Below are positions 11,537 to 24,370 of a DNA stretch of 64,000 bases, piece after piece. The position numbers were made by a program, and so were the translations under genes. The notes beneath the pieces are model-generated. The model searched no databases. It worked only from the letters and a program-made list of their open reading frames with translations, and was not told the DNA's origin. This stretch comes from Diplonema papillatum (taxonomy: Eukaryota > Euglenozoa > Diplonemea > Diplonemida > Diplonemidae): the NCBI GenBank assembly GCA_030068145.1, contig JAPJBO010000833.1:1-64000 (forward strand), in the 5' to 3' direction. Every line of letters starts with the position of its first letter. The stretch's first letter is position 1.

Positions 11537-14500
11537 GCTCCCCCCCTGAGCCCTTCGTGTCATCGGATGGGAAAAGAAGTGTATGATGACTATTTACTAT
11601 CATCCCCGTTCGTGGCAGGAGTTGACAGACCGCTCAATGAACCGCACCCGTTTGCTCACAGGACAAAAGAAAAAAAACGCCTCCAAGGCACCTGACTGAG
11701 CAATTGTTGCCTGAAACAAATAAAAGCCTGTGTGTGCCTGACCCTACGCGCACGGAGCCTCGCTTTTCTTCTTTCGGTTTTAAATCAAGCTCGGGCTATA
11801 GGTTGCAAAAACACACGGGAAATCGGTAACTGATGGGTCATCGAGCACGGTCACACGTGTACACAGTGGGGGCCGGTCAAAGCTTTGACCGTTCGCTTGT
11901 GTAGACCTACAGGTCTCATCTCTCTGTTGGCTCGACGATGCGACGGATGAGACACTAATGAATGTCTGGCCTACTGAGTGCGGGGCAAATTGCCGATGGA
12001 GAGGTTACAAAAGGAGAGTTTGACTTCGAAAGTTCCTACCCAGCACACCACTGGTGTTCTATACTCAGGGCGAGGTGGACGGGGTCACGTTGAAACCCCA
12101 GCAAACCTTTCCTCCATATTCTATTCTCGCGCCCGCTGAACAAAAAAAAGAAAGTAGCTGTGCATTCCCAGAATCCGGCTAGCGTGCGTGGACTGGAGAA
12201 CCGAACTTAAGAGAATAGCTGGACCAAGGATGAAGTGATGGCCGAGTTCCCGAGTTCCAAAACCGGTATGGGAAGGAATAGTTGAAGCGCAGCTCTTGAC
12301 AAGACAGATAGAAAAAAAGAAGGTGGTTTCATCCGCTTGTTCTCACACAAGCCTGAGAAGGGGATGTCGGTCCTGCTTCAGGCTACGTTAGATCCCAGTT
12401 GGTCGATCCAAACGGGGGTATCCAACCGGGAACTGAGCCGAGAAATTATCCTAATCCCGAACACAAAAGAAAGAAGAGAAAACGGGGGAAAAAAATGAAA
12501 AGCGAACTTTCACTACCAAAGGAGTAAGTGCGGCGGGGTCCATCAGCACTTTTAGTTGATCTTTCCCCCCCTCTTTTTCATAGCGTTATTTATCTGAGCT
12601 TTAACTTTTTTTTCTTGAGTGTGAGATAAACACGCAGTATTTTTCCCTCCGAGGTTTTATTGTCGCAAACGAATCCCCGTGTGCAGTGGGCGGTGCCCAC
12701 GGCACACGGCACCAAGCATCCATGCGGAGCATCAAGCTCGTGTAACAGTCAGCGCACACGATCCGGCTGCCACGCAAACCCACATCATCGCACACATACA
12801 CGTATCAGGTTACCACACAACGCACACACCCTCTCTCCGGTAGCTCCGGTCCGCTGACCTCCGCGGCCTTTGAAAGGTTTTTCCTTGTGTTCCTTCCGCG
12901 TGGAGGCACACGGAAGAGGGCCTCCGCAGGGGTGCCTACCCCCGCGAGTAATAAGGTGCCTCTTCCAAGGCAGGTTTTATATAGCAAGATGGCCGGTGCT
13001 TCCTCAATATCAAAAGCTCGCATCCACGCGGCGTTGACTGTGGCTGGTCTTTGTAGGGCTGCTTTGATGTTACTTTGATCAAACTCACACAAAGCTGAAA
13101 CTACCACAGTCTATCAGCAGGGGGTGGACTGGACACGCCTGGAATACTGATCGGCAGGAGCCATGCCGGGCTTTGCTGTTTCTCCCTCACCAGCCGAATA
13201 GTTGGGGAGGCGGTGTTGTAGCCGAGTTACTTTTAGTCTCCACAAATTTAGGGAACCACATCTTTCGCCGTCCTTTATTGTTCTCAACCCAAAAGGCGCT
13301 CCGCACCAGCAGTCCCGCTACGGTTATTTGCCCCCTCACCGTTATCTGACCCCCGAAGTCTTTCAAGCATTGCCGAAAACAACCGAGACCAAAAGAAAGG
13401 AGAGTAGCTTTCACGCACCCAAGTCAGCGCCCCGCTGTACCTGGGGTGGTGTGCGTGTTCGACACACACTGCCAGCGACAATTGCCACTGTATACTGCAA
13501 GAATTGTCGCCAGGGCATCTCGGCATGGAACTTCATGGCCGTTGCCATTTCTTCCCAGGCGACGGGAAGAGAGAACCCTACGTACAGCAAGTCCAAAGCC
13601 CAGCTGCAATTCACCTGCCTGTAACCGCCGTGCCCCCACGAAGGATCGTTTGCTAGTTGGAGATGCACTACCGTCAAAATAGGGAACCCAAAGCGTCGTT
13701 TTACGGTATTTATAGACCCGGTGTCAAGGAAACATTCACTAAAATGATTCACCTACCCGTTGAGGAAGAGAGACTCTCGAGTTTTTCAATACTTCATGAA
13801 GACACAAGGTGTCACATACCGTAGCATGGTACCATACTGCACGGTGCGAGGTTCCCGCATGTATTAAAGTGAGGAGACATTCTCCCGAGAGTGGCGCATC
13901 TTCTCTCGGGAAAGGTCAACGCGATAGCGGTGACCACGAGAACACATACACCTGGGACTGCTAAGGCGTGACTCTCTCTCTCTGTATTCGGGCTGCCTCA
14001 CTTTTGTAAGGAATCGATCTTTCGGTTTATCGCAGCCCACGGAATCGCGCAGCTAATAAGAAGTGAGCGTATCTAGGCTAACTCGGCCAGCGCCTAGCGA
14101 GAATCAACGAAAATATTGCCGGAAATATAAGCGGCAAATCAAGCGGTAGCAGCCGTCCAGCCCCCCACCTGCACCGACACTCCTGGACGCATGTCGCCAC
14201 CCTTTCTTCTTTCTGCTTTACCTTTTCGTACGGTAGCCAGCGCGCTTGCTGCCACAGCGCGCCTTCAATTCGAGCACGAACCAGCCTGCAAGGCCGAGTT
14301 TCTGCCTAAACATTGAGCTAAAGCTTTTCACCTCTTGTTCTGCCCCAAGGAGTTTCCCTGCTTCACGTTCCACTCCATGTTCTACCCCTACGCAGTTTCC
14401 CCGCACTGCCCCTCCTTTGTACTCCCCATCTAGCAAGTTGTCCCGCAAAGCTTGTCTAAGATTGACTCCTGAAATATAGAACACGCCGCACAAAGTAGTT

Positions 14501-14697
14501 GCCAATGCGTCTGTTTATATCCGGAACAAGGACCTTGGTGGGGCGCAAGGCAGCGGTCGTGGCACATCTCTTTCTTATTCGCCCGCGGGGTGTGGGGGTG
14601 TGGTGGGTTCCAAACCCTTTGATTCTTCTTTTCACAAACAACGCCCCCTCGGGTGACAAACAAGTTGTCGGTATCCAGAGGAAACTAGTCATTTTTT
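11537..14697. other. Gene-free block, nothing recognisable
   Basis: Both strands were read. Reading frames are short, not biased toward GC third positions and unlike any family I know. The frame on the minus strand around 12,805-13,107 was the least unlikely but lacks the codon bias of the real genes. Confidence 0.5.
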
Positions 14698-14848
14698 CGT
14701 AGTAACAATTAATTGTAAACACGAAAGAGAACGCTGGCAGCGTGTTTGGGAGAAGATTAGCCTACCGATCATATTCACTCACTATCACTCACTAACAGGC
14801 TAATCCTCCCCCGGCACGTACAAACAAACACACGCCTATTCTTTTTTT
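14698..14848 (+). repeat. Dispersed repeat R4, copy 2
   Basis: The partner of 10,439-10,580 in the same orientation, with small insertions. It has no clear terminal inverted repeats, so its class is unknown. Confidence 0.85.
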
Positions 14849-15804
14849 TGTGCCACGGCTCTGGAACACAAAATAAAGACTGTCGGCCGAATCGCGTTCG
14901 TCGAAAGACAGCGGCGGTTTACCTTCGGCATTCGAGCGTTTGATCACCTTTCTCGCAAGAAAGGTCGTCTGCTCGCTGTGCGACTCTTTATTGTTGCGAG
15001 CGAATGTATTGCCGTTTCTGACGGGGGGGACCGAAAGAGAGAGCGGGGATCCACTAGGTGCGTCATTCTTTGAGGCCACGACCCCCCCACACACTCTCTC
15101 TCTTTTGCCCCCATCCTCCAGTACAGCAACAACCACCTAACAGAGGTTCCAATACGCAGCACCGACTCGTCGGTGGTGCCCCTATTGGGGTGGTTGAGAA
15201 CGAAAAGAAGATCTGCAGCGATCTTTCCCATCCTTCTTCTCAGCACTTGCTCGCCCACTCAATCACACACTCACTCATTCTATCCTTCATAGTGCCAACG
15301 AACGTGTGCAAGCAATGAAAACAAGCAGTCAACGGAAATCGTACTTACAGGAAGGCAACTCAAGGATTTTGGAACACAACAACTGGCAACCAAGTGTAGA
15401 AAGCGCAACTGGCGGACGCGAGTCGCCAGAAGTGCAATGTGGGTTCGAAAGCAGCTTGAGTTGTAGGCGAAGTTGTGTGCGAGAATTGCGTGTATCGACA
15501 CACAGCGGCGAAGAGGGCAAAACAAAAAAAATCACAAAACGAGGCTTGACAGGGCCCGACGAGCGTCCGCCGGAACTACCTCGGATCTGTCAACGCCTCA
15601 TCATAATCCGACGACCACGGCCTGGGTTGAGTGGGCACGTCAGCAAAACGGGGCGAGATATGGCCCCCGTCTCGCACCGTGCCAGCGAGCTTGCGGCAGA
15701 AGTCTTGTCGTACACAAATTCAAACATCATGAATCTTCTGCGTGAAAGCCATCTCCACGCACGTTGAAACCAGAACCTGGGTAAGAAGAGGTTAAACGAC
15801 CCCC
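14849..15804. other. Gene-free block, nothing recognisable
   Basis: No gene, repeat or RNA was recognised on either strand. Confidence 0.5.
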
Positions 15805-15812
15805 TCCTAGGC

Positions 15813-16177
15813 CAGTGTTGTCCGCAGATTTTCAAAACGCAGACGCGTCTGCAGGATCGGGCTGCAGGTCAGCCGCTCCCGGGTATCCTTCATCTGGAGG
15901 TGCAAACCTCAGGAACAAAGAAGGCCCAGCACTACAGCTTCGAGGTACGGAGTGTACGTGCGCGCGTGCAAGTGTGTCCTTGTTTCGGATAAACACAGAC
16001 GTCGTGCGTAGCGCTGAAAGAGTTTCTCAGTTTCGCGACTGTACTGCTCCAAAAAAAAAGCTGAAGCTGACAGTGAATGTCGTAATCAAACTGAATGATA
16101 GTTAGCCGTTCTGCGTCTGGTCTGCAGTTTTTTTTTCTCTCAGAAATCGTCTGCAGACGCGTCTGCGGGCAACACTG
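15813..16177. mobile_element. hAT-type miniature transposon with perfect 8-bp target duplication
   Basis: A 365-bp non-autonomous element. Its ends are CAGTGTTGTCCGCAGA and the complement of CAGTGTTGCCCGCAGA (15 of 16 match). It is flanked by a perfect duplication of TCCTAGGC at 15,805-15,812 and 16,178-16,185. An 8-bp duplication with CAGTG-type ends is the hallmark of the hAT superfamily. A palindromic GCAGACGCGTCTGCAG motif sits just inside each end. The interior has no transposase frame. The perfect duplication suggests a fairly recent insertion. Confidence 0.93.
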
Positions 16178-16185
16178 TCCTAGGC

Positions 16186-17354
16186 GGCATAAAGAAAGGA
16201 CTACCTTTCGGCACCACCAAGTCCAAGAATACCATAGCCAAAAACCCCGAACCACCGCCACTTCAAGACGAGATGAAAGAGAGATGAAGCTTGAAAGGTG
16301 AAGCGACACCGTCGAAGAAGGGAGGGTACGCAAGAATCTCAGGTCTGGGTTCAGAAGTAGAACGATCACCAACCCGAACCCAGCCACCCTCCAAAATGTG
16401 CTATACCTTCTCCCCCCCCCCTCTCTATCATACGACGGATGCAAACACAAAAGCAAAATGGTGTCGATTCGTTTCAAAACAAGACGACATCGGAACATCA
16501 TTAGCATCCTCAACGCCACAAGGGGCCCTCCCCGGTCCCTAAAAACGAGACACAATTTAAGGCAGCAGGTGACTTTGCGAATACCGACCTTTTAAACTTC
16601 AAGATACGCTTGAAAAAGCTGCTGAAGCATCATTGACTGCGCGACTGCTGAACTCAGGCACGAATCCCAAAAAACTTAAAGGCAGCTGACTGTCAGACAG
16701 TACATAGAGCTCTCCCGATGTCGTGCGAACAATGCAATTGCAACTGCACGGCCCAAAGAAGCAAAATGTGTACAGCGCTGCGGGCTTGTAGAATAGGTTC
16801 CCAGACGCTTGCTCCCGGAGGAGCTGGGGTCTCTTCGTCTATTAGATGAAGGCCTTCTTCCTAAACGTCGGCACCGGGGGAGTTTGGGTCACTTCGTCTA
16901 CGTGAGTGCCTTCTTCCTGCGTGCAAACTACAAGGAGCCCCTTAACAAACTCGGAAGAAGTGTCAGTACGACGAAACCAAGTGGACACACCGTCACTAAC
17001 TTGGCATCTTGGGCACACCGAATGTGCGGTGTGTGGATAATGGCCGAAACCGCACCGAACGACAACTAGCGGTACTCTGACTCTTTCTCTCTCTCCCTCC
17101 TCTCTCCACGTGCAATCACCATCAACACATTGCGAAAGAAGAAAGTCCAACTGCTAAGAGCCACTCGCAGACTTTCGAAACCCCGGGGGTTCATGCGAAC
17201 TTTCACTCTAAAACGGCGAAAAGATTGGAAGCATACCCGCTAAAGTCTGGGGTGTACTCCAACCGTGTCTCACGTAAACCCGGAGTATTCGAGCAAACTC
17301 TCAGTGAAAGCGAGTGATGGCACACGACAAGTCGGTGCAAGCCCGCAAGAACTT
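16186..17354. other. Gene-free block, nothing recognisable
   Basis: Reading frames are short and none has convincing composition. The right edge leads into an 18S rRNA fragment. Confidence 0.5.
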
Positions 17355-17463
17355 CTGCCCTATCAGCTTTTGACGGTAGTGTAGCGGACTATCGTGGCTG
17401 TAGCGGGTACCGGGTAAGGTTCGATTCCGGAGAGTGAGCCTGCGAAACGGCTCCACATAACTA
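17355..17463 (+). pseudogene. 18S rRNA gene fragment
   Basis: About 109 bp match the eukaryotic small-subunit rRNA 5' domain. The landmarks appear in the correct order: TTCTGCCCTATCAGCTTTTG, a CGGTAGTGTAGCGGACTATC stretch, GGTTCGATTCCGGAGAG, then GAGCCTGCGAAACGGCT. In the real molecule the next bases should lead to the GGAAGGCAGCAGGC segment, which is absent, and the sequence runs into the poly-C target of the adjacent transposon. This is a detached, diverged fragment, not a working rRNA gene. Confidence 0.85.
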
Positions 17464-17494
17464 TAGACCCCTAGTGCCCCCCCCCCCCCCCCCC

Positions 17495-17835
17495 CAGGCA
17501 TCTTGTTAAGAACCATCCATCCATCCATCAGCCGGCTGACCCCCCCCCCCCCCTCAGGCTATTTTCACTGTGGAGGGGGGAGACGCTACCTGTCACACTC
17601 CAAGGTGGTCACCACGGTGGGCGGTCAGAAAAAAAATTTTTTTTTTTGCCCCAAATACCCCAAATACCACACTTTGGAAAATTTTTGTGGGCCCACTTTT
17701 GGCAGGGAATTTCGACCATTTCACCTTAGAGAATTTGACCACCCAGCCTCCAAGGCAACTGCACTGTAGAGGGGGGGGGGGGTCTGGTTTATCCGGCCAT
17801 CCGGCCAAAGTGGCTGATCCTTAGCAAGAGCGCTG
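17495..17835 (+). mobile_element. hAT-type miniature transposon, copy B, in a poly-C tract
   Basis: A 341-bp copy of the element at 7,191-7,827, without the ~300-bp internal segment. Ends are CAGGCATCTTGTTAAG and the complement of CAGCGCTCTTGCTAAG. Both sides are pure C, so the 8-bp duplication reads CCCCCCCC and cannot be delimited exactly. Internal landmarks include a CCATCCATCCATC tetranucleotide repeat, an A8/T10 stretch, GCCCCAAATACCCCAAATAC and TCCGGCCATCCGGCC. There is no coding content. Confidence 0.87.
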
Positions 17836-18923
17836 CCCCCCCCCCCCCCTGACTATCCTGTTTTTCTCATCATACCACCGCCACAGAGTCACTTACACAC
17901 ACACACACCCACATCACGTCTCAGAAAATCAACAAATGAAATAAAAACGATACCGACAGCAACCGGAAACAAAAGATCAGCTACGCTAGATAAATAGTTG
18001 AACTGGCCACGAGAAGGTAAGAGAGAGCAAACGGACCGAGGTCTTCTCCCGCCCATGGATATTGCTTGCGATGTGCTGGGAGCCATATTCGCGGAGCGGA
18101 GCGCGGTTCGCACTCCTGCAGACAGCGCTCTGAAGCGCACTTCGTCACAGGCTCATCGCCTACCCCATTTTTACAAAAGAATATGCCTAACAATGCGATC
18201 TTTGCTTTTCCCGAAACTGCTCTCATCCATCCTAAGCGGCCCGTCAGCTGCTAGCAAGTCGGCAGCCACGTGCCCCGAAGCTGAGCTGTTCTACGGAACT
18301 TGTGGATCTTCCGTGTAGCCGTCCATCCCGGTACACTTCTTGAGCCTGCCCGTGTTGCACACGACGGCAGCCCCATCCTCAAGTGCAAATGCCGATGCGT
18401 CACTGCATACTGCTATGTGCGCTCGGATGGGCGCCGCCCAGGCGGCTGCCTTGAGGCTCGTTTGTTTGCAAAGATTGCTCCGTCTCACTTCCAGACTTGC
18501 TCTCAACGACAACCTACGACTTGGTGCAGTCTATCGTCACAGATTGTTGCTCCATGTCAAGTTCTAACTACTGACTACTACTTTCATTTGTCGGTGGATC
18601 AGTAGTCGAAACCCTGAACACGAAACGGGGTGAAACCAAAACGAGAGGCGGAAGTCGATCAAGCGGCACGCACACAACCAAACCGAAGCGCTCTTTTTAC
18701 TTTGTTTTGAAGCGACAGCACAACTATTATTAGAGTCTAAGACTATAACCAACCATGCAATTTTAAGAGGAATCGTCAAGACAACGAGAAGCGGAAGTCA
18801 ACAAGAAACAGTTTACAGTTTAAAAAAACTTGCCGCCGCCCAACAGCGGCGTGTTTGAGAAGGGAGCAGACTGGTTAGTAAAAACTCCTTGGATGAAGCC
18901 GACTCTGAGATCGTACAACCATT
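17836..18923. other. Gene-free block, nothing recognisable
   Basis: No gene, RNA or repeat family member was recognised on either strand. Confidence 0.5.
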
Positions 18924-19147
18924 GTTTTTTTTGTTTCAGCACCTGCTTTGTAGGCAATACTTGAGGAGACTGCCAGTTGCGAAATCGCAAAGAAGGTAAA
19001 TGCTGTAGCCCACACGAAACCCAGGTAAATCTGGGTTCAGTGGCGGGCGTACGCGTTCAACAAAGAAGACCCGCTTTGTAGTTGTATTGTTTTCTCCCCC
19101 TCTAGCCTCCGTCGAAATGAGCACAAGGCAGTCCCTCGAGTATTTTT
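18924..19147 (+). repeat. Dispersed repeat R1, near-complete copy
   Basis: Full-length homologue of 3,909-4,133, from the T-run and CAGCACCTGCTTTGTAG to CCCTCGAGTATTTTT. It is the most similar to the first copy, with a few small deletions in the middle. Confidence 0.85.
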
Positions 19148-22100
19148 CTCACAGCATGTTTCAAGGAATCAAAGGGTTGGTAAATTTCGGTCGTTAAACT
19201 GTAACTTAAACACTCTGGCGTTTACGTCAAGTTCTGGGTGCACGACCGGTTGTTGGAGGGGGGAAACTATACTTTGGAGTCGGCTTAACCGGGAGTTCTC
19301 AGACATCAGAGGGGATGGCCCCCAGTTGATCAGCAGCGAGACGAGAAAAAGCGCAGTTGCCGCGCGGCGTCAAGTGTTCTGCCGTCTAAGTGCTCTTGTT
19401 CTATGCTATGCACAACAACTTGATGGTTGCGTTTGACGGCCAGTTGCCTACCTGGCTGCGACCAACGAAGAAAAATGCGTCTTTTTGCACATTCCTTCTC
19501 ATTTTCAACAAAACTACGCATTTTACTCTAACTACGGTTTTCTTTGTGCCTGCAGCGGTCGGCAAGTGAAGAGACCTCATTTTTCTGATATAGCAAAAAC
19601 CGAGCACAGCGAGCTTTTTTGTGAGATGGTTTCATTGTCCAATCAACCTGGCCTGCTCTCTCATTTTACTTTCTCGCACCAAAAAAGATACCGGCTTTTC
19701 AGAACTCGAAACAGGCTAAAAATGTGTTGTCTGCGAAGACGCACGGACGCGTGCCCGGGGGAAGGTCCAACAAGAGCTGCAAGCAAGCCCGCCGTGGTTG
19801 TCTGATGCTTGTACCCTCTTTGAGTACCGTGCTGTACTATGTATGTTGTGCCACACCTTGTCCTGTTTCGATGCCCAAGGTGTTAAGCACAGCTAACGTT
19901 TTTCCGTCATTGAAAGAACCCCCAATGGGCCGAAGAAAGAGAGTCAGAGAAAGAAATAAACGAAACTAAGGTCCCATCGCTGACAACACAGAAACGCCGT
20001 CACAGGCAACTGGCTTGCGATTATCGCCGGAAACACTAAACTGAGCCGTCCACCCTCTGATAGACTCTGATTGCATCGAATTGCCTGTTGCTGTCTGTTC
20101 TGTTCCAGCAAATCGGGGTGGACCGGCTCATAAACGCTGGTACCGACATCGGGAAACTGACCGTAACTGCTAAGCCCCCGTTAGGTTCGTGGTGGCCACC
20201 CTATTTTCACCAGATGTCGGGCCGACGCGATAAAATAACGCAGAAACAAATAAAACAAGACTTCTACTCAGCTCCCCTGTCCGAGGGTGCATGAGACCGG
20301 TTCTTACACCTTTTGGCATGCTCCCCCTTGTCGCAACGGCCTCTACGGTTCAACCGGATTCTCGAAACAACGTCGACGGAAGCGCACCCCAGTGCAATAC
20401 CGCTCTCGACGCTCCTGGTGCGTGTGCTGGTGCTCACGCGCTCGAGAACTCGACTTCCGTTAAGTACTTGCAAAGGCCAAGAAGACAAGGTTTGGGGTTG
20501 GACCAAGAGAGGAGGAGCCCACGACCCACGGCCACGCAAAAGAACGGAAGCTCCAAGGCATGCTTCTCTTGAAATTTTAGGTTCCGATCTTGTTGCAGTT
20601 TTATCCGAGACTTTTCAGGAATCGGATCACTTTTTGCGAGCAGCCTAAGCTCGTAGGGTCGGTAGCCACATGGCAGTACGAGCTCCAACTCAAGCTTTCG
20701 TGCCTGCGGGTTGACCGTTTCGCTCCTGCTCCGAACCGATCTTCTTCTTTTCATTTCCAATGGTAGCAATCTTGTGGGTTGTCCTGCAGGCTAAAATGTC
20801 GGGACGTGTTTTAGTGCTTTTGCAGAATTTCATCTCCCAGTTGAAAATGAAGCACGGCACGCAGTTCCTGTCTTTTTCTGTTTCATCTTAATTTACACGA
20901 TGTGTGCACTGAAGCACACAAAACACAGAGGAAATCTGCATTTAGAACCGGGTGTAAGCGTTGTATCAAAAGAACACGAAAACGGAGACCAAGCATCAGT
21001 CAGAACTGCAGAGAACCTGCAAAAGCGAACAAACCACCCCTAGGCTAGTCTGACACTTGCTGTCGCTCGGGGGGAAAATATGTTGTGCTGTTTTTCCTTG
21101 TTTTTCTTTACCCCACCTTCCATTAACTCCCGATGAACAAAAAAGAACCGAACCCCCCACGAAATTGATATCTCCCTTCACACACTCAACTCAATCTTTC
21201 AACCATGCGACCTCGTCGCCCTCCACGGCTCCTCTCAATTCTTTTATACCAAACACGCAATATGAGCTCACCACCGCCGACAAGCGATAATACTGTAATG
21301 CGCTAGCACTCCCGTGGTGTTGATCCGAGGAAGTGTCAGGAAAGAGAAACGTCCCCCTCTGGCAGGGCGGAAAAACGAGGACTTCAGCACGACTCGAACC
21401 TGCGGCTGCTGGTGGATCGAACTAACGCTCTCCTTCCTATAAGGAGAACGAAGCCATTCAAAAAAAGAAAAGACACAAACTTCGGTCCAGAGACAACGAT
21501 ATCCCGAATCCCGTTTCTCGCAATCTTCTTACCCCTTGGTGTTGATAGAGAGAGGGTGGCCTCCCAGGGTTTGAGACCTGCTTCCGCAGATTTCCCATCC
21601 TCTTCAAGATAGGTAGCCGGCAGGCTCTCAAACTCGTTTCATGCGTCAGCGTACTGCGCTCGCAGCCTACGACACTCCGATGTATCACAGGCCTGCTATT
21701 GGCTCGCTCTTCCGGTGGAAAATCGCGCGCTATAACGGCTCTCGGTAGTGCGCGTCTCGAGTACGCAGCAAGCCGCCGCTAAGGGATAAGGGGCGGCCAC
21801 CTCCAAGGCGGCGGACGGAAGGAGGCACCGCAACCTCTGCTCCCCGCGCGGCCAAGAAAACCGAGAAGAATCGCTAGTGAACCTGTGCCAAAAAGTCGCG
21901 GCTCCTCCCCGCTTATTTCGAACCTTCACCCCGATCCCTTCCAGGGGTCGCCCGCTCTTGGTCAGCCGCGGGTTGGATGTGGATGGACGACCCCCTATTT
22001 TTTTAATGCGGCCAAGAAGCTTGGCTTTGCAGGAAATACTCGAGGCATTTCGAAGTACGAAGGATAGATTGTGTTGCGGCCCCCTCCCACGCGAATCGTG

Positions 22101-23065
22101 ACTGCGTGGGGTGCCAGCCGTTGTGTTGCACTGTATTGTTCCCCCTTACCTCTCACCCATTCTATTGTTTCCTTCTACTGGCGGGATGGGAGGGCGTCAG
22201 GAGAGCAGGTCTCACAAAGAAGGACCCGCCAACGCAACCGGTCAACGACTGCAACCTTGCGGTCAGCTTTTTAGCGGTCAATAGGGTGGGGTCGACGACC
22301 AAACTGCACACGACGGTCCACAGTGCTCCTCTCTCTTTAGCCCCCCCAGATTCTGCCCCAGCTCTCAGGATTGCTTCCTCGCACCCTTTTTTTCTTTGGT
22401 ATTTCAACGGTGCTGCACACAGCAACCCTATGTTTCTTGTGCAGATAGCCACCGTGTAAGCGTGCTCGTAGCACGGATGGTCCTGGCTGTGACGTGCGAC
22501 GAACGGCCGCTTGACAAAACAAGCTGACACCGCTGTCCTGTCTGCAGACACAGGTTCCATGCTTGTGATGGTCCACCTATGGTGCCCGTGGCTTCAAGGA
22601 CCGAAACACGGTGCAGATTCGACCGTGCACAGATCGATTCCATGCACATTCTGATCCCTCCTTTCCCCTCATTTCAGTACTGGTACTGACTCTTCTTTTA
22701 CGAGACAACGAGCCTGTTGTCACGTCGCAGGTTCTAGGCGCAAGCAACGTACTCTTCAGAGGGTCAACCTCCTCACGCACCAGGGGGTCTTCCAGGAATG
22801 GGCTGAGTCTTCCTTCTTCCTTCAGAATTTTGATATAAATAGTTTTTTGAGTTGCGTTGTCGCCAAGGAAAAAAACCTATTCCGGAAGTTGGAGGCTTGC
22901 ACTGGCCCGCATCAAGTACCGTCGCGCGGAAAAGGTCGGTGATTCTCCGCCGCCCGGTATTCACTGCGTCTGTACAATGCTGTACTTCCGGGGTGAGGTG
23001 AAAAGAAACGCTTGGAGAGCGGGGGGCAATGGTTGGATGCAAGGCTTGTTGAAAGCAGGCAGTTT
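19148..23065. other. Gene-free block with repeat fragments
   Basis: No coding region is supported. Pieces seen are 20,000-20,140 (related to 2,175-2,490), a diverged R1 middle part near 20,905-20,985, an ~85-bp unit relative at about 21,010-21,070, a diverged R1 start near 21,990-22,070, and R6 at 22,566-22,640. Confidence 0.5.
22566..22640 (+). repeat. Dispersed repeat R6
   Basis: The CGTGGCTTCAAGGACCGAAA-type core with ACGGTGCAGATT recurs at about 6,330-6,370 and at 32,278-32,317, just after the WD40 gene. The copies are short and diverged. Confidence 0.55.
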
Positions 23066-23199
23066 ACGTGAGAAATGGTGCCGGCCCAGTAGGACACACA
23101 GCAATCCAGGCTGCATTTTGAATGATCACGCCCTTCCTGTTTGTGTTGCGCCTGACACCGACCGAGCATTTCTGCCTGCACTACCAGCGCCCAACGCAC
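23066..23199 (+). repeat. Dispersed repeat R7, copy 1
   Basis: Matches 24,371-24,500 in the same orientation. Shared landmarks are ACGTGAGAAA, ATTTTGAATGA(T/C)CACG, TTTGTGTTGCGCCTG, ACCGAGCATTTCTGCCT and the final CCAACGCAC. Confidence 0.8.
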
Positions 23200-23628
23200 C
23201 TGCTGGGCAAACCGGGGGGAAGCACGCACGCCTGACTAAGCGACCCACGACCCGCCGAGGACATGTTGCGCGGGGTTGGCGCTTCAGGACGTACTCTCTG
23301 CCCCCACACCCTGCATCCAGTGCAAAACATGGTAGCCCTCACCTTTTTGGCGCCTCGCCATTGGAGCTCTGAAGGCCACGCTAAAGTCCTGGCCATGCTG
23401 CGCCTCCAGCCCAATAAAGAAAAGGGACGCTCGAAAACAGAGAAGAAAATCGTGTTGCCACCCCCCTGTGTGTGACCCTGGAAGCCCCCTGCGCCGCCCA
23501 GAGATCCTCTTCACGTCCGGCAACGTAGCAGTTGTCGGCGAGCGCATGCGTGCTGCGAGCCGGGCTCTGTCCTGCGCGGATTGATTGGAGGACACGAGCA
23601 GATACTGAGCACACACCCAAGCAAGTTT

Positions 23629-23960
23629 TCTTTTTTGCATGCGCACCTGTTTTTGTACCTGGAAGCATGGCCTCGTTCACAAAATGGCAAAAGGATGCAA
23701 ATGAGCCGCAGCCCACACGAAATACCAGTCCAAATCTGGGTTTAGTGCTGGGTGTGTGTTCAACAAGAAAAGACCTGCTTTGTGCGTTCGTCGTTTCTCC
23801 CCGTCACACAGCAGTACCACCTAGCAGTACTGCATGTAGGTACGTACGTGGTACTCCTACTTTGCATACGTACTGTGTATACCCATGGTACACGATGTCG
23901 TCGAGCCTCCGCCGAATTGAGCACAGAACGGCCCCGTCGAGTGCCGTCCGCATTTTCTCG
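23629..23960 (+). repeat. Dispersed repeat R1, diverged copy
   Basis: The order of R1 landmarks is kept (T-rich start, CGCACCTG, CACACGAAATACCAG, GGGTTTAGTGCTGGG, TTCAACAAGAAAAGACC, GAATTGAGCACA) but similarity is much lower than among the four main copies, and there is an insertion of ~100 bp containing GTACGTACG-type palindromes. Confidence 0.65.
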
Positions 23961-24370
23961 CGAACGAGCCGCGCTGCCGTCTGACGCCCGGCCCAAACAA
24001 GTGCGGTAGTACTTCGTCCCACGACACGCTGTTTAGTTCAAGGGGATCAAAACAACTTTAATCTCGAACCCGTCCCAGCGGACAAGCCTTGCCGAAGAAG
24101 TAGAGAGCAAATTATTTTCGACTTTTTTTCGCTGTCTGTCTCGTAGGTTTTTCGTCCCGTTTTCTTTTTGTTTCCGTGCGAGTTGCGTGTTCCAATACCC
24201 TATTACGGTTGAACGAACTTGATCTCAAGGTAGGCGGGAGCATCGTCGCAGACCCAAGATCCCACCCACAAAGACTGTTGTTTCTTTGGGCTGAAGCCAA
24301 TACACAGTCGGCCAAGGCCTGTCCTGCCCTTCGATTGTTGACCAATGGTTGGCAGGATCGCAGGCAATTT

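Noticed and set aside
21385-21455. tRNA-like B-box (GGTTCGAGTCG on the minus strand) with a nearby 7-bp stem
   Set aside because: The T-arm has only four of five pairs, there is no convincing D-arm or acceptor stem, and spacing is wrong. A similar GGTTCGAACGC at about 3,672 also lacks pairing arms.
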